DNA of 54,252 nucleotides from Thermoguttaceae bacterium (GCA_017441605.1 JAFRXD010000069.1:1-54252), one strand, 5' to 3'; shown: positions 1-8,933, counted from the first letter of the stretch. Notes: generated by a model from the letters alone, not told the origin. Made by a program: numbers and translations.

Positions 1-1067
1 AGTTCGACGCCCTCTTTAAAATCGATCTTGAAAAAGACGTCCTCGCCGTATCGATAAGATCGCTTCGAGGTCTTTATTTCAAAAATAGAGTTGAGCCAAG
101 AAGTTTCGTTCGTTATTTCCCCGTTCGTTCCAACTTTTTCGCGCTCGTCGCGATAGGGGATCGCTCGCAATCTTATTTTCTCTTCCATTTTCTCGATTTG
201 TCGAGCGAGCGCTCCGCGCGGATCAAGTCCCGCGCCCAACCGAAGCGCGCGACTCGCGCGACGGTAATAATAGGCGCGGACATACTCTTTTTTGGACTCG
301 AGCAAAACCTCAAATTCGCGCAAGAGCGCCGCCAAATACGCATCGTTCGAATAATCGCGATCAACCCTCGCCGCAAACGCGTCCATAGCGATATCGAGGT
401 TATCTTTGACGAGCGGAGTCGCGAGGTCGCGCTCGTTTAATCGCAACGTCAACTCGCGCGAGGTCGCCTTCAACAATTCCAAACCCGGAACGTCTTTTTT
501 TACTTCGTCGTTTTCAATCGCGACGGGACGAGCCGCGATCCGAAACGATAGACTATCGGGCGTCGATTCGTCCTCAGAGTTTTGACGTCCGGATAGAGGA
601 AACGATTGACGCGCGTTCTCCCCCAACAATCTTTCGTAAATGGGAAAGCCGAAAGCCGGATCAAGATGGGCTTGCTTGATGGCGCGGAATTTCGTTTTAT
701 CGACCGAAATCTCGTTGGAAGGCGCTATGTAAACGACCTCTTTGTCGCCGCTTTGCAAATACAACGCGAACGCTATATTGTTGGCGTAAAGAAAGTCGGC
801 GATCTTCTCGCGCGTCGCCTCGTCGATTTTGGGATTCAAATCGAGCTTGTAGTAAATCCTGTCGGCGAGCCGGAAGTTGTCGCCGTAGACTTCGAGTTGA
901 AAGTAGTCGGAAGGATCCAACCCCTCGACGTCGACAATAGCTCGGAGGGACTCGGCGAAATTGGAGAGCGCGTCCGAGGTCTCGGTTTCTTCGGCGGACG
1001 CGAGGAGCGCCGTCGCGACGACCAGGGTCAACGACGCGACGATCAAGGGCAAAACGCGGGGTCTCAT
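1..1067 (-). CDS. Exported protein of unknown function (3' end cut by window)
   Basis: An open frame on the minus strand starts with ATG at 1067 and stays open to the window edge, giving about 355 residues. The first 26 or so residues (MRPRVLPLIVASLTLVVATA, then LLASAEE) look like a Sec signal peptide cleaved after ASA. The rest is mostly charged and soluble. A helical part follows the signal, with Asp/Tyr-rich segments such as FQLEVYGDNFRLADRIYYKL, and the visible end (SYRYGEDVFFKID) could be the start of a beta-sandwich domain. I do not recognise the family. The upstream gap of 350 bases separates it from the rpiB-like gene, so it probably has its own promoter. It is certainly coding because the frame is open for more than 1 kb with the same codon bias as neighbouring genes. 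Confidence 0.8.
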   Translation of the reverse strand, partial: MRPRVLPLIVASLTLVVATALLASAEETETSDALSNFAESLRAIVDVEGLDPSDYFQLEVYGDNFRLADRIYYKLDLNPKIDEATREKIADFLYANNIAFALYLQSGDKEVVYIAPSNEISVDKTKFRAIKQAHLDPAFGFPIYERLLGENARQSFPLSGRQNSEDESTPDSLSFRIAARPVAIENDEVKKDVPGLELLKATSRELTLRLNERDLATPLVKDNLDIAMDAFAARVDRDYSNDAYLAALLREFEVLLESKKEYVRAYYYRRASRALRLGAGLDPRGALARQIEKMEEKIRLRAIPYRDEREKVGTNGEITNETSWLNSIFEIKTSKRSYRYGEDVFFKIDFKEGVE

Positions 1068-1416
1068 CTCAATAGGGTTCCTTTTTCTTCACGGAAGTCG
1101 GCAATTATCCGGGGAAACACGCGGCTCGCGACGCCGTTTCTCGCTCGCCTCACTTCCGAATGAAAAGGGTAATCGAAGCGAAATTGGGCGTCAAGTATTT
1201 CGCGAAAAAAAACGGGGCAAAAAGGTCGTTTTTTTAGTCGATTCAAAGAGCCGATTCGTTTTGCCCGTAGAAAACCGAATCTAACGCGACGAGGATTCGC
1301 AAATAGCGCGACGAGAAAATTTAAAAAATCGAGAAAGATCGCGAAAGAAAGCCGCCGGAATCGCGAGATCGGTTCCGGCGTCTTTGGAGAGGGTTAACGC
1401 GCCGTCGAAGGGGAAA
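1068..1416. other. Intergenic region, no gene seen
   Basis: This 349-base gap lies upstream of the partial exported protein and downstream of the RpiB-like gene, both on the minus strand. The only structure I can support is the hairpin at 1353-1380. Short open frames on both strands show no start signal or recognisable protein. Confidence 0.6.
1353..1380 (-). terminator. Possible terminator of the RpiB-like gene
   Basis: A perfect 8-bp stem (CGCCGGAA / TTCCGGCG) with a 12-nt loop lies about 40 bases past the stop of the RpiB-like gene. Read on the minus strand it is followed by GCTTTCTTTCGC, so the T tract is interrupted and termination may be weak. Confidence 0.45.
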
Positions 1417-1875
1417 TCAAGGATCGATTTTTTCGACGGTTTTGGCCGCGTCTTCGAGGAACGACTTGAGGTCTTCGAGCCCATCGCCGAGATTGGTGGT
1501 CAGGAAGGCGTCGACGGCCTCGTTGGCCATCCAGTCGCCCCAGATCATGGCGCCGAGGCAGAGGACGTTGGAGTTGTTGATGGCGCGGCACATTTTGGCG
1601 GCGAAGACGGACTCGACGACGGCGGCGCGCACGCCCTTGAAGCGGTTGGCGATTTGATTCATGCCCATGCCGGTTCCGCAGAGGAGGATTCCGCGCTCGG
1701 CCTCGCCTTTAACGAGGGCTTCGCACGCCTTCGGGCAGCTTTCGAAATACGGGATCTCGGTATTCTCTTCGGAGGCGCCGTAGTCGATAACTTCGTGGCC
1801 TTTTTCCTTGAGGTGAGCGACGATCGCCTTGCGAAGTCCAAGGGCGAACGGGTCGGCGGCAAATACGATTTTCAT
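1417..1875 (-). CDS. RpiB/LacA/LacB-family sugar-phosphate isomerase-like protein, divergent
   Basis: This 152-residue protein aligns along its whole length with ribose-5-phosphate isomerase B: an N-terminal beta-strand with Asp8, the GILLCGTGMG loop with Cys66, the GVRAAVV strand and the NSNVLCLG motif. Family members interconvert aldose and ketose sugar phosphates in the cytoplasm. Two histidines normally needed by RpiB are missing. The E. coli His10 position is Pro9 here, and the His99 position is Ile99 (CRAINNSN in place of xRxHNDxN). The C-terminal arginines that hold the phosphate are also absent. Cys66, the usual catalytic base position, is kept. The substrate is therefore probably not ribose 5-phosphate. 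The start is ATG at 1875 with AGGAGAT a few bases upstream, and a promoter lies at 2033-2060. It is monocistronic. Confidence 0.85.
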   Translation of the reverse strand: MKIVFAADPFALGLRKAIVAHLKEKGHEVIDYGASEENTEIPYFESCPKACEALVKGEAERGILLCGTGMGMNQIANRFKGVRAAVVESVFAAKMCRAINNSNVLCLGAMIWGDWMANEAVDAFLTTNLGDGLEDLKSFLEDAAKTVEKIDP

Positions 1876-2258
1876 ATCAATCTCCTAATAATATCGCTCG
1901 GCGTCGGGACGAGCCCGGCGCGGGGAGCAACCGCGCCCGGTCGCCAAGCGCGGAAAGGCGCGGGGCGGAAACGGGCTTCGAGGGGGCGTCGCCGACGTCG
2001 GCGAACCGTTCCTCGCTCAAATTGTCCGCCTCATTCTAACGAAAAAAAATCGAATTGCAAACGACCGACGAGAAAAAAGGGAGAGGAATCGAAAAAAGCG
2101 CGGGAAAAGGGAGGGGATTCAAAACGAGGCGAAAAAACTAACCCCCCGGGAGAAAACGACCGATAATAACTAAACCCGGAGGATCGCGAACGCGAGGGAT
2201 CGAGTTTCCGGGGACGGCGCTCTCGGCGGAGCGCCGCGAGGTCGAGGGATTGACGAAA
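1876..2258. other. Divergent intergenic region
   Basis: This 383-base region separates the minus-strand RpiB-like gene from the plus-strand thioredoxin-like gene. It holds the minus-strand promoter at 2033-2060. A strongly purine-rich plus strand (about 2040-2150, runs of A and GGGA) follows. I see no convincing plus-strand promoter and no gene. Confidence 0.6.
2033..2060 (-). promoter_or_regulatory. Sigma70-type promoter for the RpiB-like gene
   Basis: On the minus strand TTGCAA (2060-2055) is separated by 16 bases from TAGAAT (2038-2033). This predicts transcription from about 2026 and a leader of about 150 nt before the ATG at 1875. Confidence 0.5.
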
Positions 2259-2792
2259 ATGGCAATACTTAAAAAACTAGCGTTTTACGGGTTGAGTTTG
2301 GCGGCGCTGCTGGCGCTGGCGTACTTTACTCAGCGGGGCGAGCTTAAATTTCCCGACAAACCGGTCCGAGCCGAGGTCTCCGAGGAAAGCGAGCCGGGCT
2401 CGGAACGCGTCGATTTTCTCGCCGACTACGACGAGGCGCTGCGCCAAGCGTCGAGCGCGAGCAAGCCGGTTCTGATTTTCTTTATGGCGAAGAATTGCCG
2501 CTATAGCGCGAAAATGCTCGACGGGGCGTTCGCGGATCCGCGAGTCGAGCGGCTCGCCAAGCGGTTCGTCTGCGTTCGCGTCGACATGGGAGACCCCGCC
2601 AACGACGCGCTGTGCGACGAGTACGGGGTCGCGATTTCGCCGACGGTGCAGTTCGTGGATCCAAGCGGGGCGTTGTTGCAACGCTTTTCGGCGGAGCAGT
2701 CGGGAGACCAGCTGGCGGAGCGCATGGCGGAGGCGCTGGCTTCCTCGGCGCGTCTGACGGCCCGCGCGGAGGCTCGAGCGCTCCTGCGATAG
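2259..2792 (+). CDS. Membrane-anchored thioredoxin-like protein with a CxxS site
   Basis: The 177-residue protein has one N-terminal hydrophobic segment (about residues 7-23), a linker, and a thioredoxin fold from about residue 52. Recognisable parts are KPVLIFFMAKNCRYS, the following helix, the strand FVCVRVDMG, and the cis-Pro strand VAISPTVQFVDPSG. The usual CxxC is CRYS here (Cys80, Ser83), so only one active-site thiol remains. Monothiol members of this superfamily act in thiol exchange or as chaperone-like proteins rather than as simple dithiol oxidoreductases. The anchor places the domain on the outer face of the cytoplasmic membrane. I chose ATG at 2259 because AGGG lies 9 bases upstream; a TTG at 2250 is an alternative. 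A second cysteine pair is not present nearby. Confidence 0.85.
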   Translation: MAILKKLAFYGLSLAALLALAYFTQRGELKFPDKPVRAEVSEESEPGSERVDFLADYDEALRQASSASKPVLIFFMAKNCRYSAKMLDGAFADPRVERLAKRFVCVRVDMGDPANDALCDEYGVAISPTVQFVDPSGALLQRFSAEQSGDQLAERMAEALASSARLTARAEARALLR

Positions 2793-2811
2793 AAATAGCG
2801 AGGGCGCGCTT

Positions 2812-3177
2812 CTAACGGCGCTCCGAGCTCAATAGACGCTCTAATTCGGCGTCGCGATCAACGGTCGCGGCGCCTTTTCTTTTGGACTTCGATTTCTTTC
2901 GGTCGGAGCGGCTTTCGTCCTTGGCGCCGCCCCCGTCGCGCGAGGGGGAGGAAAAGGAGGTCGAGAGCGTCTCGGCGAGCCTTGTTTTCACGGCTCGGTA
3001 CTCTTCGAGGGTCATCTCGCCTTTCTCGTACATCTCGCTAAATAGGGACATCGACTCGCTGGGAGTGAGCCCGTCCTCAACGCTTCCCTCGCGCAATTTC
3101 GACGCGATATAGAAGGCGATCGCGACGAAAATCCCGAGCGCGACGAGGCAGAGAATCAGGCTCGGGAGGGAGTCCAT
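2812..3177 (-). CDS. Small membrane protein with SHOCT-like domain
   Basis: About 121 residues. An N-terminal transmembrane segment (residues about 5-25) is followed by a short helical hairpin, SLFSEMYEKGEMTLEEYRAV and onward to KTRLAE. This matches the SHOCT pattern of a small domain at the end of membrane proteins (G-x-[IM]-[ST]-xxEYxxxKxxLL). The tail is Lys/Ser/Arg-rich and probably cytoplasmic. SHOCT domains are thought to mediate oligomer contacts. The start is uncertain: the frame is open back to 3321, but the ATG at 3177 directly precedes the membrane segment. The gene is convergent with the thioredoxin-like gene, with only 19 bases between the two stops. Confidence 0.65.
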   Translation of the reverse strand: MDSLPSLILCLVALGIFVAIAFYIASKLREGSVEDGLTPSESMSLFSEMYEKGEMTLEEYRAVKTRLAETLSTSFSSPSRDGGGAKDESRSDRKKSKSKRKGAATVDRDAELERLLSSERR

Positions 3178-3458
3178 ATTGAGCTGCGGAGGTCGACGTT
3201 CCGCGAAAAAAATAAGGGCGTTAAGGAGTCGGCACATCGCGTCGTCGGGCTCCGCGCGGGAGGGTTTGAGGAAAACTGGAGGGCTTGGGAAACGGTTGCC
3301 CATTTTACCCAAAGCGCCCAACGGGAATTTTAAAAAACAAAGTCGAGCAAATCGCTACTATCGGACGATTCGTTATAAATAACAAATCAATCTCGAGCCG
3401 GAGTCCGCGGCGCTCGTAGCGCCTCGGATCCCTCGCTCAACCGACAAGGAGTCGAACG

Positions 3459-5591
3459 ATGCCGCAACGCTCGATCGCTCGCAAAACGCGCTCGCGCGGT
3501 CCAATGACCGAGCGGAAGGCGCTCGCGCTCGGGGTCGCGCTCTTCGGAGCGGCGGTTCTGGCGAGCGCGCCGACCCTCGCGCGAACCATTATAAACGATT
3601 CCACCGCCTCGAGCAATCGTTTCGCGGGATTTTCTTCGGGAACGGTCGAAAAAGTGGCGTTTTTGGATCGAACGGAGTCCGGCGAGGACGCTTTCGCTCG
3701 GGCGGAGCGGGTCTCGCTCTCGCTCGCGGCGCCGAAAGGAGAGACGGCGGAAATCGACGGGCTGACGAAGCGGGTTCCTTTCGTTTTCCCACAAGGATCC
3801 GATTCGGGGTCGGCTTCTTCGGTCGAATTGCTCTGCTCGGAGGATCAAGGGAAAACGTGGTTCGTCTACGACTCGGTTCGTTCGAACGAGAATCGCGGGG
3901 CGTTCCAGTTCAATCCTCCGGAGTCGGGGGAGTATTGGCTCGCGCTTAAAACGACTTATTTCAGCGGAAAAGTCGCGTATAGCGCGCCTCGCGCCTATCG
4001 TTTTGTCGGAGAGGCGTCGAACGATTTCTCGCTCGGCGCGGACGACTCCAATTTCGACTTGCTCCCTCCGGACGAGGAGGCTCCCCCTGCGCTCCCGCTC
4101 GGGAACGAGCCGACGGACGACTCGCTGTACGTCGGGGAAACCGCGGCGCAAGGGGAGTCGGACGAGACGGAGAGCGCGGAGCCGAAAGGGGCGGAAACGA
4201 TCGATCCGAACATGCCTCGACCCGGCAAGCTCAAGACGGTCTCGTTCGGAAAAGAGGAGGACACGGATCGGCTCATGGTCTTCGTGCGGTGGTTCCGTCC
4301 GGAGGAGATCGACGAGGAATTTCGCGGTCGTCCGGCGACGCTCAAGATCGAGCGCGGACCGACGGCGAAGGGGCCTTGGGAGTCGGTCGGAGAGGATCTG
4401 TCGCTCGAGGAAAACGGGTTCGGTTGGGTCGCGACCAAGCTCGACATGAGCCCGTTCTACGTTCGCCTGACGGTAACGGACGATCAGGGGCAAGCGTTCG
4501 AGGAGATCAGCTCGAACTCGGTCGACGTGAACGACCCGATCGTCAAGAAGGCGCTCGGGACGGTAAAGACGCCAATACCGTTTAAGGAAACGGAAGTTAA
4601 GGAGAAGAAATCGAGCAAGAGCGCCAAATCGAGCAAGAAGGGACTCAAAAAGAAGAGCGACGATTCGGACGAGATTTCGCTCATTAAGACGACGAGCTCC
4701 GAGTCGGACGAGGGCGCCGAGTCGAGCGCGACCAAAAGCGACGAGGAAGCGGACGAAATCGATCGCGCGCGCGAGGAAACGAAGGACCCCGAGAGCGACT
4801 CCAAGCGAACGGTTCGCGCGCAGCAGCGCAAGGAGCGCCCGATCGTCCCCGCGCCGACCGACCCGAATCGGTTCCAAATCAACCCGCTCTTTACGCGAGG
4901 TCCGGGCGTGCTTTATCGCTCGGCGCAAACGCGATACGAGCCGGACGACCCGTCGATCGGGAAGCGCTCGATCTTCACGCCTCCGAGCCAAGCGGCGCGC
5001 GCGGCGGCGGTTCCGCCCGCCAGGCGAAAGCTGTCGGCGGAGCGGATCGCGGCGACGAACGCGAAGCGAGCGCGCGAGCGCTACGAGCGGGAGGCGAAGA
5101 CCGCGAAAGAGCGCGAAATGGAGACGTTCGAGCAGAAGCCGGAGCTTATGGAAGGGCGCGTCTTCTATATGGACTCGGACGGCAATATGACGACGACTCC
5201 GCCTCAAGAGTTCTTGCAAGCGCAGAATAGCTGGCAGCTCACGAACGTCGGGGCTCCGACGCAAGGGGACGCGACGCCGATTCAAGGAGGAATCCAGGGC
5301 GGGCTCCCGGGCGAGCCGGTTCCGGCGACGACCGACGACTACGACGCGCGAGTCAACTCCGGGGCTGCGACCAAGCCTAGCGGTCAGTTTATGGGAACGG
5401 AGTCGTCGAGCTCCTCCCCGCTGAACAATCGCTACGATTCGGCTCCGTCTCCGGCGCCGAACGGAGTCGGGGTTCAACCGGTTCCGCAAACGTCCTACTC
5501 GGGAGCGCTTCCCTACGGCTCGGGCGCTTACGCGCCTCAGGGCTCCCTTCCGAGCCAGTTCCTCCCGCCGCGCCCAATGGTTACGCGCTAG
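3459..5591 (+). CDS. Large exported protein of unknown function
   Basis: This 710-residue protein starts at ATG 3459 with AAGGAG 7 bases upstream. A twin-arginine-free basic N-terminus leads into a hydrophobic segment (about residues 24-41, ending ASAPTLA) that looks like a signal peptide. Two beta-sandwich-like domains follow. One is around residues 85-190 (VELLCSEDQGKTWFVYDSV motif), the other around residues 255-365 (RLMVFVRWFRPEE to FYVRLTVTDDQGQ). Residues about 375-455 are a Lys/Ser/Asp/Glu low-complexity segment. The C-terminal third is rich in Pro, Gly, Ser and Gln and is probably disordered. The sandwich domains resemble uncharacterised planctomycete envelope proteins, but no enzymatic motif is visible. 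The gene ends at a strong bidirectional terminator. Confidence 0.85.
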   Translation: MPQRSIARKTRSRGPMTERKALALGVALFGAAVLASAPTLARTIINDSTASSNRFAGFSSGTVEKVAFLDRTESGEDAFARAERVSLSLAAPKGETAEIDGLTKRVPFVFPQGSDSGSASSVELLCSEDQGKTWFVYDSVRSNENRGAFQFNPPESGEYWLALKTTYFSGKVAYSAPRAYRFVGEASNDFSLGADDSNFDLLPPDEEAPPALPLGNEPTDDSLYVGETAAQGESDETESAEPKGAETIDPNMPRPGKLKTVSFGKEEDTDRLMVFVRWFRPEEIDEEFRGRPATLKIERGPTAKGPWESVGEDLSLEENGFGWVATKLDMSPFYVRLTVTDDQGQAFEEISSNSVDVNDPIVKKALGTVKTPIPFKETEVKEKKSSKSAKSSKKGLKKKSDDSDEISLIKTTSSESDEGAESSATKSDEEADEIDRAREETKDPESDSKRTVRAQQRKERPIVPAPTDPNRFQINPLFTRGPGVLYRSAQTRYEPDDPSIGKRSIFTPPSQAARAAAVPPARRKLSAERIAATNAKRARERYEREAKTAKEREMETFEQKPELMEGRVFYMDSDGNMTTTPPQEFLQAQNSWQLTNVGAPTQGDATPIQGGIQGGLPGEPVPATTDDYDARVNSGAATKPSGQFMGTESSSSSPLNNRYDSAPSPAPNGVGVQPVPQTSYSGALPYGSGAYAPQGSLPSQFLPPRPMVTR

Positions 5592-5615
5592 TCAAAGGGC
5601 GAGGATTGAATAAAA

Positions 5616-5654
5616 AAAGCGCGCGCCGCTCCAAGGAGGAGAGGCGCGCGCTTT
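5616..5654. terminator. Bidirectional intrinsic terminator
   Basis: A perfect 12-bp stem AAAGCGCGCGCC / GGCGCGCGCTTT with a 15-nt loop lies between convergent genes ending at 5591 (plus) and 5689 (minus). A tract of A residues precedes it, giving a U tract for minus-strand transcripts, and TTTCGTTTT follows it for plus-strand transcripts. Confidence 0.8.
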
Positions 5655-5688
5655 CGTTTTGGAGGTCGCTTAGTCGGTTGTCGCGAGA

Positions 5689-6324
5689 TTACTTAACGTA
5701 GACGACTTTCTTCTCGGCGGGCTCGCGAGTCGTGGCGCCGGAGACTCCGTCGAAGGAGGGCTCGATCTCTTTGCCGATCAGGAGCGCGACGAAAATATCG
5801 AACCCCTCCGGGATTTGGAGGCGATCTTTAAACCCTTCGTTCGCTGCTTTAGCGGCGGTCGCGACGGACTTGCAGCCGTAGCCGAGCAGATTGGCGACGA
5901 CGTTCGCGCGGTCGATCGCGACGCCGAGGTCGTACTTGCCGTAGGTCGAGCCGTCGCAACTGCCGAAGATCGCGAGCGGAGAACCGCCGACCGAAAGCCG
6001 GCCGTTCGGATCGACTTTCGCCGCTTTGTCGATCTCGCGAAGGAGCTCGCGATCGGTCGCGACACTAAAGAACCACGGTTGCTTGTTCAGGGCGCTAGGC
6101 GCGTTGAGCCCGGCTTGAACGATCCGCTTAACGTCCTCTTCGGGAACGGGATCGTCGGTAAAACGTTGAGCTTGTCGAACGTCGACGATCAGATCGACGG
6201 GGCGCCTTCCTCGAGGTCGGCGGCGATCGCCGGGCGCGATCAAGTCGGCGCACGCGTCGGACGAGCCGACGACCATACCGGCGGCGACGGTCGCGAGACC
6301 GGCGATGGCGTTTCTTCTGTTCAT
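5689..6324 (-). CDS. Exported nitroreductase-family protein
   Basis: The 211-residue protein begins MNRRNAIAGLATVAAGMVVG, an RR-containing leader compatible with Tat or Sec export. A nitroreductase fold follows: QAQRFTDDPVPEEDVKRIVQ, the APSALNKQPWFFSV strand, the GSPLAIFGSC strand and the VANLLGYGCKSVA helix typical of FMN-dependent nitroreductases. The family reduces nitro groups, quinones or flavins using NAD(P)H. Export before folding would need cofactor loading outside the cell, while Tat export could carry a folded FMN enzyme, which makes Tat attractive, though the motif lacks the full SRRxFLK. It lies 47 bases after the TPR protein and is probably the last gene of the rsmE operon. Confidence 0.85.
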   Translation of the reverse strand: MNRRNAIAGLATVAAGMVVGSSDACADLIAPGDRRRPRGRRPVDLIVDVRQAQRFTDDPVPEEDVKRIVQAGLNAPSALNKQPWFFSVATDRELLREIDKAAKVDPNGRLSVGGSPLAIFGSCDGSTYGKYDLGVAIDRANVVANLLGYGCKSVATAAKAANEGFKDRLQIPEGFDIFVALLIGKEIEPSFDGVSGATTREPAEKKVVYVK

Positions 6325-6371
6325 AGCGAATTCCTTTCAGTAGAATCGTTTCCAAGCGCTTATAAAGAGCG

Positions 6372-8933
6372 CTACTTTCCGGAGCCGGAAACCAAACGTT
6401 CCCAGCGCCGCTTCCTATCGGGGTCGCTCGGGTCGGTTCGAGTCGTCCAGAGCGCTTTGACCATTTTTTCGGCGCGGGTTTTGTCGCCGAGTTTGCAGTA
6501 AAGCTCGACGCACCGCTCTTTAGCGTCCCACCATTCGGGACTTCCCTCCTCGCGCAGATCGGCGAGGTCGGACCAGTACTTGATCGCGAGCTCGCGCGCC
6601 TTTTTGTCGGAGCGCGAGCCAAGGAGGGTCGCCAAGCCTTTTAGCGCGCCCGGGTTCCTCGGGTTCTCCTTGACGAGCGCGGCGTAAAGATTCAGCGCGC
6701 CCTGGGCGTCGCCGAGGAGGCGCGAGGCGTCGGCGCGAAGGAGCTTAACGCGGGCGCTCTTTTGGTCTTCGAGCGACTTGGACGCGTCGAGAACGAACTT
6801 CGCGAGCCGCTTCTTCGAGCCTTCGGGGGCGGTTTCGGCGCGCGCGAGGATTCCGGCGAGCGCGTCGGCGTCGACGCCCTCGGCGCCGTCGCGGATTAGC
6901 GCGACCAGCTCTTCGGGGGATCGGCTCGCGATCGCGAGGCCCAAGCGCGCGACGCGGCGCCTCGTCGCGAACGATTCGTCGCTAGAGTTGGCGCCCCAAG
7001 CGGTTAAGAGCCGCTCGAGGGCGGCGGCGAACCCAGGGTCGCGCTCGAGCTCGGCGCGCTGGGACGTCTCGACGACGCAAGCCAAGAGGCGCTCGTCCCC
7101 TAGCGATAGTTCGGAGGGAATCGCGTCGGTCGCGGCGTCGAGGAGCTCGACGGGGGTCGCGAGGGATTCGAGGGCGGCGCGATCGAGGAACGAAGTCTTT
7201 GCGAGCGAGCGCGCAAGTTCCGCGACGAGCGCGGCTTCGGGGGTCGCGTCCGATTCGGCGGAGCGCGCGGCGAAGAGCTGGCGCTCCAAGTCGAGCGCGG
7301 CGGGGAACGAGTCGCCGTCGGGGGAAATCAAGTCGAGCGCGGAGGAGGCGCCTTCTAAGTCGCCTCGGGAAAACAGGTCGCGCGCGAGGGTTAGAGCGAC
7401 GCCGTCGCGGTTCGGGTCGTTCGGAAAGAGGCGCGCGAAGTCGAGGCGCAGGGCGTCGCGATCGGCGTCGGGCAGAGCCCCCGCGCCGCGATCGATCGCG
7501 AGCAGCATAAAGCTTGGCGCGTCCTCGGATTCGGGTCGGGATTTGGCGAGCGCTTCGAAGCGGCGCGCGACGTCGGCGCGCCGAGCGGGCTCGTCGAACT
7601 CCTCGCGGTCGCGCGAGACGCGCTCGCGGAGCGCTTTGTCGGCGACTCCGGCGGCGACGCGCTCGAGTCGATAGGCGGTCTCGGAGTCCCCCTCGGCGCT
7701 CGCCTCTCGACTCGCGGCGTCGTAGGCGTCGAGGGCGCCGAGCAAGTCGCCGCTTCTAAACGCCGATTCCGCCGAGAGCTCGAGCGCGTTTCGGTCGGTC
7801 GAAGCCATGCCGCGCGAGCGCGCGAAACCGGCGACCAAGGCCTTTCGCGAGGAGGTTCGCGCTCGGGCTCCGGCGTTTCTCGCCGCCTCTAATAAAACGC
7901 CTTTGGTCGCGACGTTAGAGATCGCGGCGCCCTCTCGCTCCTCGGGCGCGCTCTCCGAGGCCCTCCAAAAGACCTCTTGGCTCGCCAAGTCGCGCTCGAA
8001 AAAGAGATCGGGCAAGCGGTCGGCAAAGCGGAACAGATTCTCGGGCAAGGATTCGCCGCGCAAATCGACTTCGCTCGCCGCCAAGCGAACAGCCTCGTCC
8101 GTATCTCCTTTCGCCAAAAGGAGCAAAGACTTCTCGGCGAGGAGACCTAGCGCGAGCTCGGCGGGGGCGCCGGTTTCGGCGACCAATTCGTCGATTTTCA
8201 AGGCGGCGTCGTCCAAATCGCCGCGCTCGCGAGCGAGTCGCGCGAGAGCGAGCCTCGCGTAAAAGTAATATTCGTCGCGTTTGGGAGTCGAGTTTTTGAC
8301 CAGGAAACTCGCGAGTTTCTCCGCTCTTTCGAAGCGCTTGGGATCGGAGCGAACTCCCTCGGCGGCTTCGGCGCAGTAGTAAACGAACGGTTTGGCGCTC
8401 TCGACGGGGAGGGATTCGACCGCGCCTCTCCCCTTCTCCGTCGCGGAGTTAAGGTAAGTTTCCGCGGCGTCGTCCCCAAAGGCGTCGGCGATTCGACCGA
8501 GAGCGACGAGCGCGCGGACGACCGCCAATTCGGTCGAAATCGCCTCGACTTTGCCGTCGGCGCCCAAGAGAGACTCGCGAATCGCCTCGATTCTCTCAAA
8601 CGCTTCTCGCCTTCCCTCGACGGACGTTAGTCGCGCCGCCTCCATAGCGAGCTCGGTCGCGACGACGCCGTAGAGGTCGCGAACCTCCGAGGAGCTCGAC
8701 TCAAGGGGGGCGCCTTCGAGCGACTCGAGCTCGCGCGCCGCCAAGTCGACGGCGCCCAACTCGACGAGCGAGCGAACGAAGCGCAAGTCGCGCTCCAACG
8801 GGTCGCTCGAGCGGCTCGGTTTCCAGACGACGCGGGCGCGGCTCGGGGAAGAGGCGCCGGGATCGTCGGCGAGAATCGGCGCGACGAACGCGACGAAGAG
8901 GGTCGGGAGGGCGAGCAAAACGATCTTTGGCAT
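6372..8933 (-). CDS. Large exported TPR-type repeat protein
   Basis: 853 residues with an N-terminal signal peptide (MPKIVLLALPTLFVAFVAPI then LADD). The remainder is almost entirely alpha-helical, rich in Ala, Glu, Arg and Leu, with pairs of helices of the tetratricopeptide/SEL1 kind. The clearest TPRs are near residues 410-440 (FRSGDLLGALDAYDAASREA) and 740-800 (ADASRLLGDAQGALNLYAAL, then KENPRNPGALKGLATLL). Such proteins act as periplasmic scaffolds. It is encoded 40 bases after exbD, and ExbD/TPR pairs recur in Gram-negative envelope operons, so a role with the ExbD protein is a reasonable guess. No catalytic motif is visible. Confidence 0.85.
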   Translation of the reverse strand: MPKIVLLALPTLFVAFVAPILADDPGASSPSRARVVWKPSRSSDPLERDLRFVRSLVELGAVDLAARELESLEGAPLESSSSEVRDLYGVVATELAMEAARLTSVEGRREAFERIEAIRESLLGADGKVEAISTELAVVRALVALGRIADAFGDDAAETYLNSATEKGRGAVESLPVESAKPFVYYCAEAAEGVRSDPKRFERAEKLASFLVKNSTPKRDEYYFYARLALARLARERGDLDDAALKIDELVAETGAPAELALGLLAEKSLLLLAKGDTDEAVRLAASEVDLRGESLPENLFRFADRLPDLFFERDLASQEVFWRASESAPEEREGAAISNVATKGVLLEAARNAGARARTSSRKALVAGFARSRGMASTDRNALELSAESAFRSGDLLGALDAYDAASREASAEGDSETAYRLERVAAGVADKALRERVSRDREEFDEPARRADVARRFEALAKSRPESEDAPSFMLLAIDRGAGALPDADRDALRLDFARLFPNDPNRDGVALTLARDLFSRGDLEGASSALDLISPDGDSFPAALDLERQLFAARSAESDATPEAALVAELARSLAKTSFLDRAALESLATPVELLDAATDAIPSELSLGDERLLACVVETSQRAELERDPGFAAALERLLTAWGANSSDESFATRRRVARLGLAIASRSPEELVALIRDGAEGVDADALAGILARAETAPEGSKKRLAKFVLDASKSLEDQKSARVKLLRADASRLLGDAQGALNLYAALVKENPRNPGALKGLATLLGSRSDKKARELAIKYWSDLADLREEGSPEWWDAKERCVELYCKLGDKTRAEKMVKALWTTRTDPSDPDRKRRWERLVSGSGK

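Noticed and set aside
3387..5489. 700-codon Arg-rich frame on the minus strand
   Set aside because: It lies opposite the exported protein at 3459-5591. It is a shadow of strong codon bias; it has extreme Arg content, no domain and no ribosome-binding site.
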